Origin: Lacticaseibacillus kribbianus
GTDB lineage: Bacteria > Bacillota > Bacilli > Lactobacillales > Lactobacillaceae
DNA length: 64,000 nt
NCBI RefSeq assembly: GCF_020180945.1
Contig: NZ_JAIPUL010000001.1
Location: 1,480,578 to 1,544,577 of the forward strand
Direction: 5' to 3'
The position numbers and the translations under genes were made by a program. This document shows, piece by piece, positions 8,556-15,656 of this stretch. Under the pieces are notes generated by a model. The model made no database searches, was not told where the DNA came from, and saw nothing but the letters and a program-made list of their open reading frames with translations. The first letter of the stretch is position 1, and the number at the start of each line of letters is the position of its first letter.

Positions 8556-8586
8556 AGTATGCCACCTGTAACGCGTTACAGGTCAA
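8556..8586 (-). promoter_or_regulatory. Promoter with 19-bp spacer and perfect 20-bp palindrome
   Basis: On the minus strand TTGACC (8586-8581) and CATACT (8561-8556) are separated by 19 bp. The perfect palindrome ACCTGTAACGCGTTACAGGT (8564-8583) fills the spacer. A 19-bp spacer with a dyad operator between -35 and -10 is the hallmark of MerR-family activated promoters (for example tipA). It drives the HAD phosphatase. No MerR gene is present in this window. Confidence 0.7.
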
Positions 8587-8590
8587 GCCC

Positions 8591-9649
8591 TCATTCGATA
8601 ATCCCGAAGCGGTAGACGCGCGCCTTGTAATCCGCGATCAGCTTCGGCAGCGTCGAAAGCGTCAGCGCCTTGCCCGCGGCGTCGTGCATCAGCACCACCT
8701 CCGTGTTGTGCGTCCCATACGCATCCAGCGCGTGCCGGTGGTAGGCGAGGTAGCCGGCCACCGAGTGCGGGCCGCTTTCGCCCAGCGCATCCCCCACCGC
8801 GTCGTTCCAGTCGATCCAGGACAGCCCGGCCTGGGCCAGCGCCCGGTCCGGGGCGGCCAGGGTCGACCAGGACATGTGCCCGCCCGGGTAGCGCCAGGCG
8901 TGGGTGGCAAACCCCGGCCCAAGCGCCCGCCGCAGCGCCGCGAGCGTCAGCGTCACCTCGCGGGTCGTGGCGGCGGCACTGCCGCGTTTTTCAAAGCCGT
9001 ACGTGTGGCTGAAGCTGTGCAGCCCGATGGCGTTGCCCTGCGCCAGGGTCTGGCGCAGCACGGGCGCGGTCGCCGCGCCGACCTGCGAGCCGACGACGAA
9101 AAAGGTCGCGTGCACCTTGGCCGCCCTCAGCACCGCCAGCACCCGCGGCGTCATGGTCAGGTTCGGCCCGTCGTCGAAGGTCAGGTACACCACCTTGGGC
9201 CGCTTGGGGTCAAGCGGGGCGAAGAGGCCGTCGTGCACCGCCTTGGCCGGGGTCGCGTAGGCCGCGGCCGCCGGCACGTGGTTGCGCCCGCCCAAGAACA
9301 GCTGCGCCGCGCCGCCGGTCGCCGTGGCCGCCTTGGGGCTGGCCGGCGCCGCGGGCTTGGCCGCCGGCGAAGACTTGCCGCTCGGTGACGACGACTCGGC
9401 CGCCGCGGCTGGCCTGCCGGGCGCCGAGCGCGCCCCACTGCCGGGTGCCTTCGCCGTGCTAGGCGCCTTCACCGAGTCGCGCGCCTTCACCCCGTCCCCC
9501 GCCTTCGCGGGCCTGTCCACTTTGCCGGCGCCCGCGTGCCGCGCCGCCGACTGGGGCGCCGACAGCAGCACGCGCGCACCGCCCCACACCCCTGTACCAA
9601 TTCCCAGTGCCGCCACCGGAATCGCCCATTTCACCCAACGTCTGCTCAT
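8591..9649 (-). CDS. Membrane-anchored polysaccharide deacetylase (NodB domain)
   Basis: 352 residues. One N-terminal membrane helix (about residues 8-30), an Ala/Ser/Pro/Lys-rich wall-spanning linker (30-125), then a carbohydrate esterase 4 domain with TFDDGP (metal and catalytic Asp), HSFSH (metal-binding His pair) and RYPGG. Such enzymes remove N-acetyl groups from peptidoglycan or other wall glycans outside the cell and contribute to lysozyme resistance. Start ATG 9649 with GGAGG 8 bp upstream. Monocistronic; the next gene downstream has its own promoter 5 bp after this stop codon. Confidence 0.9.
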   Translation of the reverse strand: MSRRWVKWAIPVAALGIGTGVWGGARVLLSAPQSAARHAGAGKVDRPAKAGDGVKARDSVKAPSTAKAPGSGARSAPGRPAAAAESSSPSGKSSPAAKPAAPASPKAATATGGAAQLFLGGRNHVPAAAAYATPAKAVHDGLFAPLDPKRPKVVYLTFDDGPNLTMTPRVLAVLRAAKVHATFFVVGSQVGAATAPVLRQTLAQGNAIGLHSFSHTYGFEKRGSAAATTREVTLTLAALRRALGPGFATHAWRYPGGHMSWSTLAAPDRALAQAGLSWIDWNDAVGDALGESGPHSVAGYLAYHRHALDAYGTHNTEVVLMHDAAGKALTLSTLPKLIADYKARVYRFGIIE

Positions 9650-9751
9650 GAGGCCACCTCCACCACTAGGATACCACGTCTGGCCGGGAGCGCCAGGCGT
9701 CGCTTGCACCGGTATGCGCGGGTGAAAACGGTCCCCGCGTTTTCATAAACG

Positions 9752-9805
9752 TTGACGCGGCTTTTCACGGCGGTATAATATGGAAAGTAAAGTGAGCACT
9801 CACTT
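9752..9805 (+). promoter_or_regulatory. Strong promoter with TetR-like operator
   Basis: TTGACG (9752-9757), 16-bp spacer, perfect TATAAT (9774-9779). The dyad AAGTGAGCACTCACTT (9790-9805) covers roughly +5 to +20, where a bound repressor would block transcription. A close match (AGTGAGTACTTACT) has the same position relative to the -10 at the flavodoxin promoter (43574-43617). The convergent TetR gene at 13287-13955 is the obvious candidate repressor. Confidence 0.8.
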
Positions 9806-9823
9806 AGAAACGGAGGCGCGGCG

Positions 9824-10564
9824 ATGCGAACCATTCACTACCAGGCCCTGACCGACGACGTGATCGCGCCGGGCCAGGCCGAGCCGGCGCTGCCGGCCAA
9901 CTTTCGCTTCGCGCGCACCAGACCCGGCGAGCGGCTGCTGACGGCGGTGGTCTACTCGGCCGCCAGGTGGTTCGGCCGCTGGTACTGGCGCCGGCGCCTG
10001 CACGCGCGGTTCGTCAACCTGGACGTGCTGGCCCCCTACCGCAACCAGAGCCTGTTTCTCTACGGCAACCACACCCAGGAGGTCGGCGACCCGTTCCTGC
10101 CGATGCAGCTGGTCCAACAGCCCGTCCACACCCTGGCCGGCGCCGCCAACCGCAAGGTGCCGGTGCTCGGGCCGCTGCTGCCGTACGGGCACGCGCTCCT
10201 TTTGCCGCAGACCAAGGCCCAGACGCGCCGCTTCCTGGCGGCGCTTCAGGCGGCCCTGACCGCCAACCACGCGGTGGCGATCTACCCGGAGGCCCACGTC
10301 TGGCCCTACTACACCGGCATCCGGCCGTTTCGCGCCGGGTCGTTCCACTACCCGGTGGCGACCAACCGCCCGAGCTTCGCCTTCACCACCACCTACCAGA
10401 AGGCCGGCTGCACCGTGTACGTCGACGGGCCGTTTTGGCCGGACGCCACGCTGCCCAAGGCCAAGCGGCAGGCGGCGCTGGCGGCGCAGGTGCAAGGGGC
10501 GATGACCGCGCGCGCCGAGGCCAGCACCGCGCAGCATATTCTGTACCGGAGGAAAACGTCGTGA
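9824..10564 (+). CDS. PlsC-like acyltransferase, first of cassette
   Basis: 246 residues, lysophospholipid/glycerol acyltransferase fold. The catalytic block reads GNHTQEVGDP, with five residues between His and Asp instead of the canonical four (HX4D). The second family block appears as YPEAHVWPYY and the lipid-side block as GAANRKVPVLGP. No clear membrane helix, so it is probably monotopic. First gene of a four-gene unit with overlapping stops and starts (acyltransferase, GT8, GT8, acyltransferase) behind a strong operator-controlled promoter. I infer acylation of a glycolipid or wall glycan built by the two glycosyltransferases; the substrate is unknown. Confidence 0.82.
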   Translation: MRTIHYQALTDDVIAPGQAEPALPANFRFARTRPGERLLTAVVYSAARWFGRWYWRRRLHARFVNLDVLAPYRNQSLFLYGNHTQEVGDPFLPMQLVQQPVHTLAGAANRKVPVLGPLLPYGHALLLPQTKAQTRRFLAALQAALTANHAVAIYPEAHVWPYYTGIRPFRAGSFHYPVATNRPSFAFTTTYQKAGCTVYVDGPFWPDATLPKAKRQAALAAQVQGAMTARAEASTAQHILYRRKTS

Positions 10565-11379
10565 ACATTCTATTTTGCGGGGATGCCCGCGCCGAAGTCG
10601 GTATCACGCTGGCCAGCCTCGCGCTGGTCCACCAGGTGCACCGGCCGCTGCACGTGTACCTGCTGACGGCCCGCATCGCAGGCTTCTCGCCGCTGTCCGA
10701 AGCCGCCAGCGCGCGGCTGGCCGCGCTGCTTGCGCGCTTTGACCCGGCGCACACCGTGACCCTGATCGACGCGACACCGCAGTTCGAAGCCGCGCCGCCG
10801 ACCGCCAACCTCGCCACGCGCTTCACGCCCTACTGCATGCTGCGGCTGTACGCCGACCTGCTGCCCTTGCCAGACCGGCTGCTGTACCTGGATTTTGACG
10901 TGCTGAGCGTCAAGGACCCGACGGCCTACTACGACCAGGACCTTCAAGGCGTCGAGGTGGTCGGCACGCTTGACCACTACGGTAGGTGGTTCTTCCGGCA
11001 CGGCTGGCGCCTGTCCTACCTGAACTCCGGCGTGCTGCTGCTAAACCTTGCGGAAATTCGCCGCACCGGCCTGTTCGCGCGCTGCCGCCATGCCCTGGCC
11101 ACGAAGCGCTACTTCATGCCGGACCAAAGCGTGCTGAACCGGCTGGCGACGCACGTGCGCATCGCCCCGCGGTGGGCCAACGACCAGCACGGCCCGCACC
11201 CGGACACCGTGTTTGCGCACTACTCGACGCGCCTGCACCTGTGGCCGTGGTTTCACCCGGTGACGGTGAAGCCCTGGAACGTGGCCGCCATGCACGAGAC
11301 GCTTCACGATCACAGCCAAGACGAGCTGCTCGACGAGTTCGCGGCTTTGACCAACTTCACAAAGGAGGGACTATCATGA
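10561..11379 (+). CDS. Family 8 glycosyltransferase (first)
   Basis: 272 residues, GT-A fold, retaining UDP-sugar transferase. Metal-binding DXD appears in YLDFDVLS near residue 105, followed by LNSGVLLLNL and a C-terminal HYST..KPWN block that binds the nucleotide sugar. GTG start at 10561 overlaps the stop of the acyltransferase (GTGA). Sugar donor and acceptor cannot be read; bacterial GT8 proteins commonly use UDP-glucose or UDP-galactose on lipopolysaccharide, glycoprotein or glycolipid acceptors. No membrane segment, so it should act on the cytoplasmic face. Confidence 0.87.
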   Translation: MNILFCGDARAEVGITLASLALVHQVHRPLHVYLLTARIAGFSPLSEAASARLAALLARFDPAHTVTLIDATPQFEAAPPTANLATRFTPYCMLRLYADLLPLPDRLLYLDFDVLSVKDPTAYYDQDLQGVEVVGTLDHYGRWFFRHGWRLSYLNSGVLLLNLAEIRRTGLFARCRHALATKRYFMPDQSVLNRLATHVRIAPRWANDQHGPHPDTVFAHYSTRLHLWPWFHPVTVKPWNVAAMHETLHDHSQDELLDEFAALTNFTKEGLS

Positions 11380-12314
11380 TCCCGATTTTCTTTTCCGTCG
11401 ATGACAACTACGTGGGGCCTTTGACCGTCGCGCTGCACTCGCTGGCGCAGCACGCCGACCCCAAGCGCGAGTACCAGGTCTACATCCTGACCGAGCACCT
11501 GACGCAGCCGCACCGCGCGCTGCTTTTGGCCCAGGCGACAAGCAACGTGCACGTGGACTTCGCCTCCATCGGCGCGCAGTTCAAGGCGCGCATCGACGAC
11601 CACGGCAACACGCTGCGCGCGGATTACTTCACGCTGACCATCTACTTTCGGCTGTTCATCGCCGAGCTGTTCCCGGACCTCGACCGCGCGCTGTACCTCG
11701 ACGCGGACACCGTGGTGCTGGCCGACGTCGCGGAACTGTTCAACACACCGCTCGACGGGGCCTTGGTCGGCGCGGTCAGCGACCCGTTCATGGCGGCCAA
11801 CCCGGAGACATCCAACTACGCGGCCCAGGCGATCGGCCTGCCGGTGGCGGATTACGTCAACTCCGGCGTGCTGGTGATGGACCTGGCCGCGATGCGCGAG
11901 GCCCGCTTCGCCAACGCCTTTTTGACGCTGCTCAACCGCTACCACTTCCGCAGCCTGGCGCCCGACCAGGACTACCTCAACGCGATGACCAAAAACCGCC
12001 TGCTGCACCTGGACCCGGCGTGGAACGTGCAGGGCGAGCAGCCGCAGATTGCGCAACCAAGACTGATCCACTACAACCTGTTCGACAAGCCGTGGCACTA
12101 CCAGGGTGTGCCGCACGAGGCCGAATTCTGGGCGGCCGCCGACGACACCGCAGCTGCCGCCGACCTGCACGCCGCGCAGGCCGCCTTCGGCCCGGCGCAG
12201 GTGGCGGCCGATTGCCAGCACAAGGCCAACCTGATTCAGCTTGCGCAAAGCATCTGCGAACAGCCCGTCACCTTCGCCAAGGTGGCGGCTTCAGAAGGCG
12301 GGGTGCAGCTATGA
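11376..12314 (+). CDS. Family 8 glycosyltransferase (second)
   Basis: 312 residues. Same family as its upstream neighbour but only distantly similar: FFSVDDNYVGPL at the N-terminus, DXD in LYLDADTVV near residue 110, VNSGVLVMDL, DQDYLNAM and the C-terminal HYN..DKPW block. ATG 11376 lies 5-6 bp behind AGGAGGGA and overlaps the preceding stop by 4 bp. A C-terminal helical extension of about 60 residues follows the catalytic domain. Two successive GT8 enzymes suggest that two sugars are added in order to one acceptor. Confidence 0.88.
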   Translation: MIPIFFSVDDNYVGPLTVALHSLAQHADPKREYQVYILTEHLTQPHRALLLAQATSNVHVDFASIGAQFKARIDDHGNTLRADYFTLTIYFRLFIAELFPDLDRALYLDADTVVLADVAELFNTPLDGALVGAVSDPFMAANPETSNYAAQAIGLPVADYVNSGVLVMDLAAMREARFANAFLTLLNRYHFRSLAPDQDYLNAMTKNRLLHLDPAWNVQGEQPQIAQPRLIHYNLFDKPWHYQGVPHEAEFWAAADDTAAAADLHAAQAAFGPAQVAADCQHKANLIQLAQSICEQPVTFAKVAASEGGVQL

Positions 12315-13141
12315 ACCCCGTGATTGCCAACATCAAGGACGCCGTGGCGACCGGCCAGTTCAACGCCAAGGTCGAGGTCAACGACCCGACCCTGGCGCCG
12401 GAAGAGGAGCACACGCTGCTTGACGACTTCGTCACCAACCGCGGCACCTGGCGCTACAGCCTGAACAACGTGATCGCGCGCACCGCGATGAACATGACCA
12501 CGCGCGTCAAGGCCCACGACCTGACCGTGCACGGGCGCGCCAACCTCGCGGGCCTCACCGGCGGCGCCATCGTCACCAGCAACCATTTTTCCCCGTGGGA
12601 GAACATGGTGGTCAGAAAGGCCCTGGGCATGCACCGGCTGTTCATCGTCAGCCAGGCGACCAACCTGAAAATGCCCGGCACGCTGGGCTTCATGATGAAC
12701 TACGCCGACACCCTGCCGATCGGCAACAACGTCGACTACCTCGGCCACGCCTTCCCGCAGCTTCTGGTCCAGGCGCTCGACGCCGGCCACCGCGTGCTGA
12801 TCTACCCGGAGCAGGAGATGTGGTACCAGTACAAGAAGCCCCGCCCGCCCAAGCGCGGCGCCTACTACTACGCGGCGCGCCTGGGCGTGCCGATCATCTC
12901 CTGCTTCGTCGCGATGACGCCGCGCGCGCGGCTGACCGCGCCCGATTTTCACGCCGTCGGCTACGACATGTACATCCAGCCGCTGATCTACCCGGACCCG
13001 GCCAAGTCGGTCCGCGAGAACAGCCTGGCGATGATGCAGCAAGACTACCGCCAAAAGGTCGCCGCCTACGAAACCGCGTACGGCGAAAAGCTCTCCTACC
13101 GCTTCAGCCCCCGGGACATCGCCGGCTGGACCGGCCGCTGA
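12311..13141 (+). CDS. PlsC-like acyltransferase, last of cassette
   Basis: 276 residues. Lysophospholipid acyltransferase-like: SNHFSPWEN takes the place of the HX4D block, with Glu instead of Asp; LIYPEQEMW is the EGTR-equivalent block, and KRGAYYYAARLGVPI follows. Both acyltransferases of this cassette therefore depart from the catalytic consensus, which argues for an acceptor other than lysophosphatidate. ATG overlaps the GT8 stop (ATGA). A strong terminator closes the operon 60 bp downstream. Confidence 0.82.
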   Translation: MNPVIANIKDAVATGQFNAKVEVNDPTLAPEEEHTLLDDFVTNRGTWRYSLNNVIARTAMNMTTRVKAHDLTVHGRANLAGLTGGAIVTSNHFSPWENMVVRKALGMHRLFIVSQATNLKMPGTLGFMMNYADTLPIGNNVDYLGHAFPQLLVQALDAGHRVLIYPEQEMWYQYKKPRPPKRGAYYYAARLGVPIISCFVAMTPRARLTAPDFHAVGYDMYIQPLIYPDPAKSVRENSLAMMQQDYRQKVAAYETAYGEKLSYRFSPRDIAGWTGR

Positions 13142-13200
13142 CGGGCCACGGCCTCCGGTTCGACGCCGGTGCAGCCGGTTCGGCCCGCGCACACCGCAAA

Positions 13201-13254
13201 ACGACCGCCACGCATGGCCTCCCAGTCGGGGACCATGCGTGGCGGTCGTATTTT
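13201..13254. terminator. Bidirectional terminator between cassette and tetR-like gene
   Basis: Perfect 17-bp stem ACGACCGCCACGCATGG / CCATGCGTGGCGGTCGT with a 16-nt loop, followed by ATTTT on the + strand and preceded by A-rich bases for the minus strand. Serves the convergent acyltransferase and TetR genes. Confidence 0.85.
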
Positions 13255-13286
13255 GTGTTGGTTAATTCGTCTTGAGCGGCCGCGCG

Positions 13287-13955
13287 CTACGGCAGCGGGT
13301 CGGCGTCGCTGCGCGGGGTCAGGCCGCGCAGCAGGAACTCGTAGGAGTCTTGGCAGACCTGGTCGATGTCCAGCGGCGCGGCGCTCATCACCACGTTGGG
13401 CAGCAGGTAGCTCAGGATGGTGCCCGTGATGTAGCGCACGATGCGCATCGGCTCCCAGCACACCAGCTCGCCGGCGTCCTGGTACTGCTTGAACAGGGGC
13501 GCCAGGGCGCTATTGATCAGCTGGTTGAGCTGGGTGGTGAGGTCGGCCAGCATGTTCGGGTCCTTGACCATCTCCTGGATAAACACCTTCATCTCGTTGC
13601 GGTTGGCCATGACGAAGGTGACGCGGTCCCGCACGGCGAACTCGAGCAGGTCCTTGAAGTGCGGCGCGTGCGTGCGCACCAAGCGGTTCATGAACTCACC
13701 GGCGGCAATCGGCAGGACGCCGCGCAAAAAAGGCCCAAGGATCGCCCGCAGCAGGCCCTCCTTGGTCTTGAAGCGCTTGAACACCGTGCCCTCCGACACC
13801 CCCGCCGCGCGGGCGATGTCCAGGGTGCTGGTGCTGGCGAATCCCTGGTCGGCAAAAAGCTTCAGGCTGGCCTTGAGCACCGCCTGCTGCTTTTTGGATA
13901 ACGTTGTCTGATCCAGCTCCGATGCGAACAAGTCCGACACGTCTTGCTGCGCCAT
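13287..13955 (-). CDS. TetR/AcrR-family repressor
   Basis: 222 residues. N-terminal TetR helix-turn-helix (residues about 22-68, with STLDIARAAGVSEGTVFKRF) and an all-helical ligand-binding domain. Faces the four-gene lipid/glycan cassette tail to tail. TetR-type repressors bind short dyads; the best candidates in the window are AAGTGAGCACTCACTT at the cassette promoter and its relative at the flavodoxin promoter. I see no such dyad before this gene itself, so it may not be self-regulated. Ligand unknown; an acyl chain or membrane stress signal would fit the cassette. Confidence 0.88.
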   Translation of the reverse strand: MAQQDVSDLFASELDQTTLSKKQQAVLKASLKLFADQGFASTSTLDIARAAGVSEGTVFKRFKTKEGLLRAILGPFLRGVLPIAAGEFMNRLVRTHAPHFKDLLEFAVRDRVTFVMANRNEMKVFIQEMVKDPNMLADLTTQLNQLINSALAPLFKQYQDAGELVCWEPMRIVRYITGTILSYLLPNVVMSAAPLDIDQVCQDSYEFLLRGLTPRSDADPLP

Positions 13956-14011
13956 GTTCCCCCACCACCATTCTGTTCTTTAAGGATAGCACACATTGGC
14001 CGCACCCGGGG

Positions 14012-14542
14012 TCACTTCAGCGCCTGAACCCCGATTTCCTTGGCCTGCGTGGCAATGCCGTACGGCAGCGTGAAGCGGGTCTTGGCCTCCTTGAGGCGCA
14101 GGTGCCAGGTCGTTTTGCCCAAGCGTAGGTCCAGCGTCTTGCCGGTGCGCGTGTACGTGCCGAGCTTGCCGGTCGGGCCGTCCTTGCGGTACGCGTAGGC
14201 GGTGGCGTTGATGCCGTGCTGCAGGTCGGACGCGCTGCCGTACTGCACCACGGTCGACTCGCCGGTGCTGTGCAGCGCAGACTTGGTCACGTCCAAAAGC
14301 TCGGCGTTCAGGACGTACTGCCCGTCGTCGGCGGTGCTGTTTTGCAGCATCCCCTGCTTGTGGTTGGCCGCCAGGCTGAGCGTCATCGTCAGGTTGTGCT
14401 TGGCCGTCAGCTTCGTGGTTTTGTCGCCCACCGTGTAGCTTTGGGCGGTGTACACGGCGCCGACCGCGCTTGAGTCCTGCCGCCGGCCGCAGCCGACCAG
14501 GGCCAGCGCGAGGCCGACCACCAGCATCCATCTAACTTTCAT
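14012..14542 (-). CDS. Lipoprotein of unknown function
   Basis: 176 residues with a type II signal peptide: MKVRWMLVVGLALALVGC, lipobox LVGC, lipidated Cys at residue 18. The mature part has the look of a beta-rich extracellular domain of lactobacilli (repeated Tyr/Thr-rich strands, GTYTRTGKTLDLRLGK), with no recognised catalytic motif. ATG at 14542 is chosen because AAGGGG precedes it and it places the signal peptide at the N-terminus; the longer frame adds 11 unlikely residues. Alone between the TetR gene and the aldo/keto reductase. Confidence 0.8.
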   Translation of the reverse strand: MKVRWMLVVGLALALVGCGRRQDSSAVGAVYTAQSYTVGDKTTKLTAKHNLTMTLSLAANHKQGMLQNSTADDGQYVLNAELLDVTKSALHSTGESTVVQYGSASDLQHGINATAYAYRKDGPTGKLGTYTRTGKTLDLRLGKTTWHLRLKEAKTRFTLPYGIATQAKEIGVQALK

Positions 14543-14614
14543 GAGGCACCCCTTTTCCGTGCGTCGCCGCACCAAACACCCCAGTATAGCAGGTCGGACG
14601 GGCGCTTCGCAAAC

Positions 14615-15478
14615 CTAGCCTTGGTGGCGGCCGGCCGGATCGATCTGGATCAGGCGCGCGATCAGGTCCGGCGAGTTCTGCGGGCCCGGATCCCGCGGCG
14701 CCCGGTCCAAGGCGGCGATGGCCGCCATCTCCGCGGCCGTCAGCGTCAGCGCCTGGGCGGCCAGGTTCTCTTCCATCCGCGCGCGGTGGCTGGTCTTGGG
14801 AATCACGATCACGCCCTGCTGCATCTGCCAGGCCAGCATCACCTGGCCGACGGTGGCGCCGTGCGTTGCGGCGATGCCGGCGAGCACCGGGTGACCCAGC
14901 AGTTCGGGGTCCGCGTGGCCCAGCGGCTGCCAGGCCTCAACGGCGACACCAAGGCTTGCGGCCGCGGCCACGGTCAGGCGCTGCTGCTTGAAGGGGTGGC
15001 GCTGGATCTGGTTGAGGGCCGGCACCGCCCCGCTGAAGGTCGCAAGGTCCACCAGCCGCTCGGCGCTGAAGTTGGACACCCCGATGGCCCGCACCAGGCC
15101 GGCCGCCTGGGCCTCCTGCATGGCGCGCCAGGCGCCGTAGTAGTCGCCGAGCGCTTGGTGCAGCAGGTAGACGTCGAGGTAGTCGAGGCCAAGCTTGGTC
15201 AGGCTGCGCCGCAGCGCGACCTTGGCCCCCTCGTAGCTCGCGTCAGTGGGCCAAAGCTTGGACGTCACCACGACCTGGTCGCGCGGCACCCCGCTTGCAC
15301 GCAGGCCGCGCCCGACGCCTTCCTCGTTGAAGTACCCGGCCGCCGTGTCGATCAGGCGGTAGCCCGTGCCCAGTGCCGCCGCAACCGCGCTTTCGGCCGC
15401 CGCCTGGTCCCAGATCTGAAAGGTGCCAAAGCCGATGCGCGGCACCGCGACGCCTGGGGCCAACTCAATGCTTGTCAT
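14615..15478 (-). CDS. Aldo/keto reductase
   Basis: 287 residues, (beta/alpha)8 NADPH-dependent oxidoreductase. The catalytic tetrad is readable: Asp in LIDTAAGYFNEE, Tyr in the same block, Lys in VVTSKLWPT and His in VYLLHQ. The family block GVSNFSAERL and the cofactor block IPKTSHRARMEENL are present. Resembles 2,5-diketogluconate reductase-like members acting on small carbonyls or glyoxals. ATG at 15478 follows GAGGAG by 9 bp. A U-tailed hairpin stands directly in front of the ribosome site (see the leader at 15496-15578), which may attenuate the gene. Confidence 0.92.
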   Translation of the reverse strand: MTSIELAPGVAVPRIGFGTFQIWDQAAAESAVAAALGTGYRLIDTAAGYFNEEGVGRGLRASGVPRDQVVVTSKLWPTDASYEGAKVALRRSLTKLGLDYLDVYLLHQALGDYYGAWRAMQEAQAAGLVRAIGVSNFSAERLVDLATFSGAVPALNQIQRHPFKQQRLTVAAAASLGVAVEAWQPLGHADPELLGHPVLAGIAATHGATVGQVMLAWQMQQGVIVIPKTSHRARMEENLAAQALTLTAAEMAAIAALDRAPRDPGPQNSPDLIARLIQIDPAGRHQG

Positions 15479-15495
15479 ATTGATCACTCCTCATC

Positions 15496-15578
15496 AAAAA
15501 AGGCGCCCACGTCAGGAGACATGGGCGCCAAAGGCCTCATGGGCGGTCATCCGCCACATGCTGGTTTCGTTCATTGTA
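15496..15578 (-). promoter_or_regulatory. Leader with promoter and intrinsic terminator before the aldo/keto reductase
   Basis: On the minus strand an extended -10 TGGTACAAT (TACAAT at 15578-15573) is followed by about 35 nt, then a perfect 8-bp hairpin GGCGCCCA/TGGGCGCC (15529-15502) and TTTTTT. The terminator ends 5 bp before the GAGGAG of the reductase. A small stem GGCGG/CCGCC and a repeated GCCCATG precede it and could form a competing structure. It may be a conditional attenuator of the reductase or simply the terminator of the NADH oxidase gene. Confidence 0.5.
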
Positions 15579-15656
15579 CCACGAAGCGGGGCGCGCCGGT
15601 GGCAATCCGGCAAACCGGCCGGTTGGGGCCGGGCCCCCGGTTTTTCCGGCCGTGTC

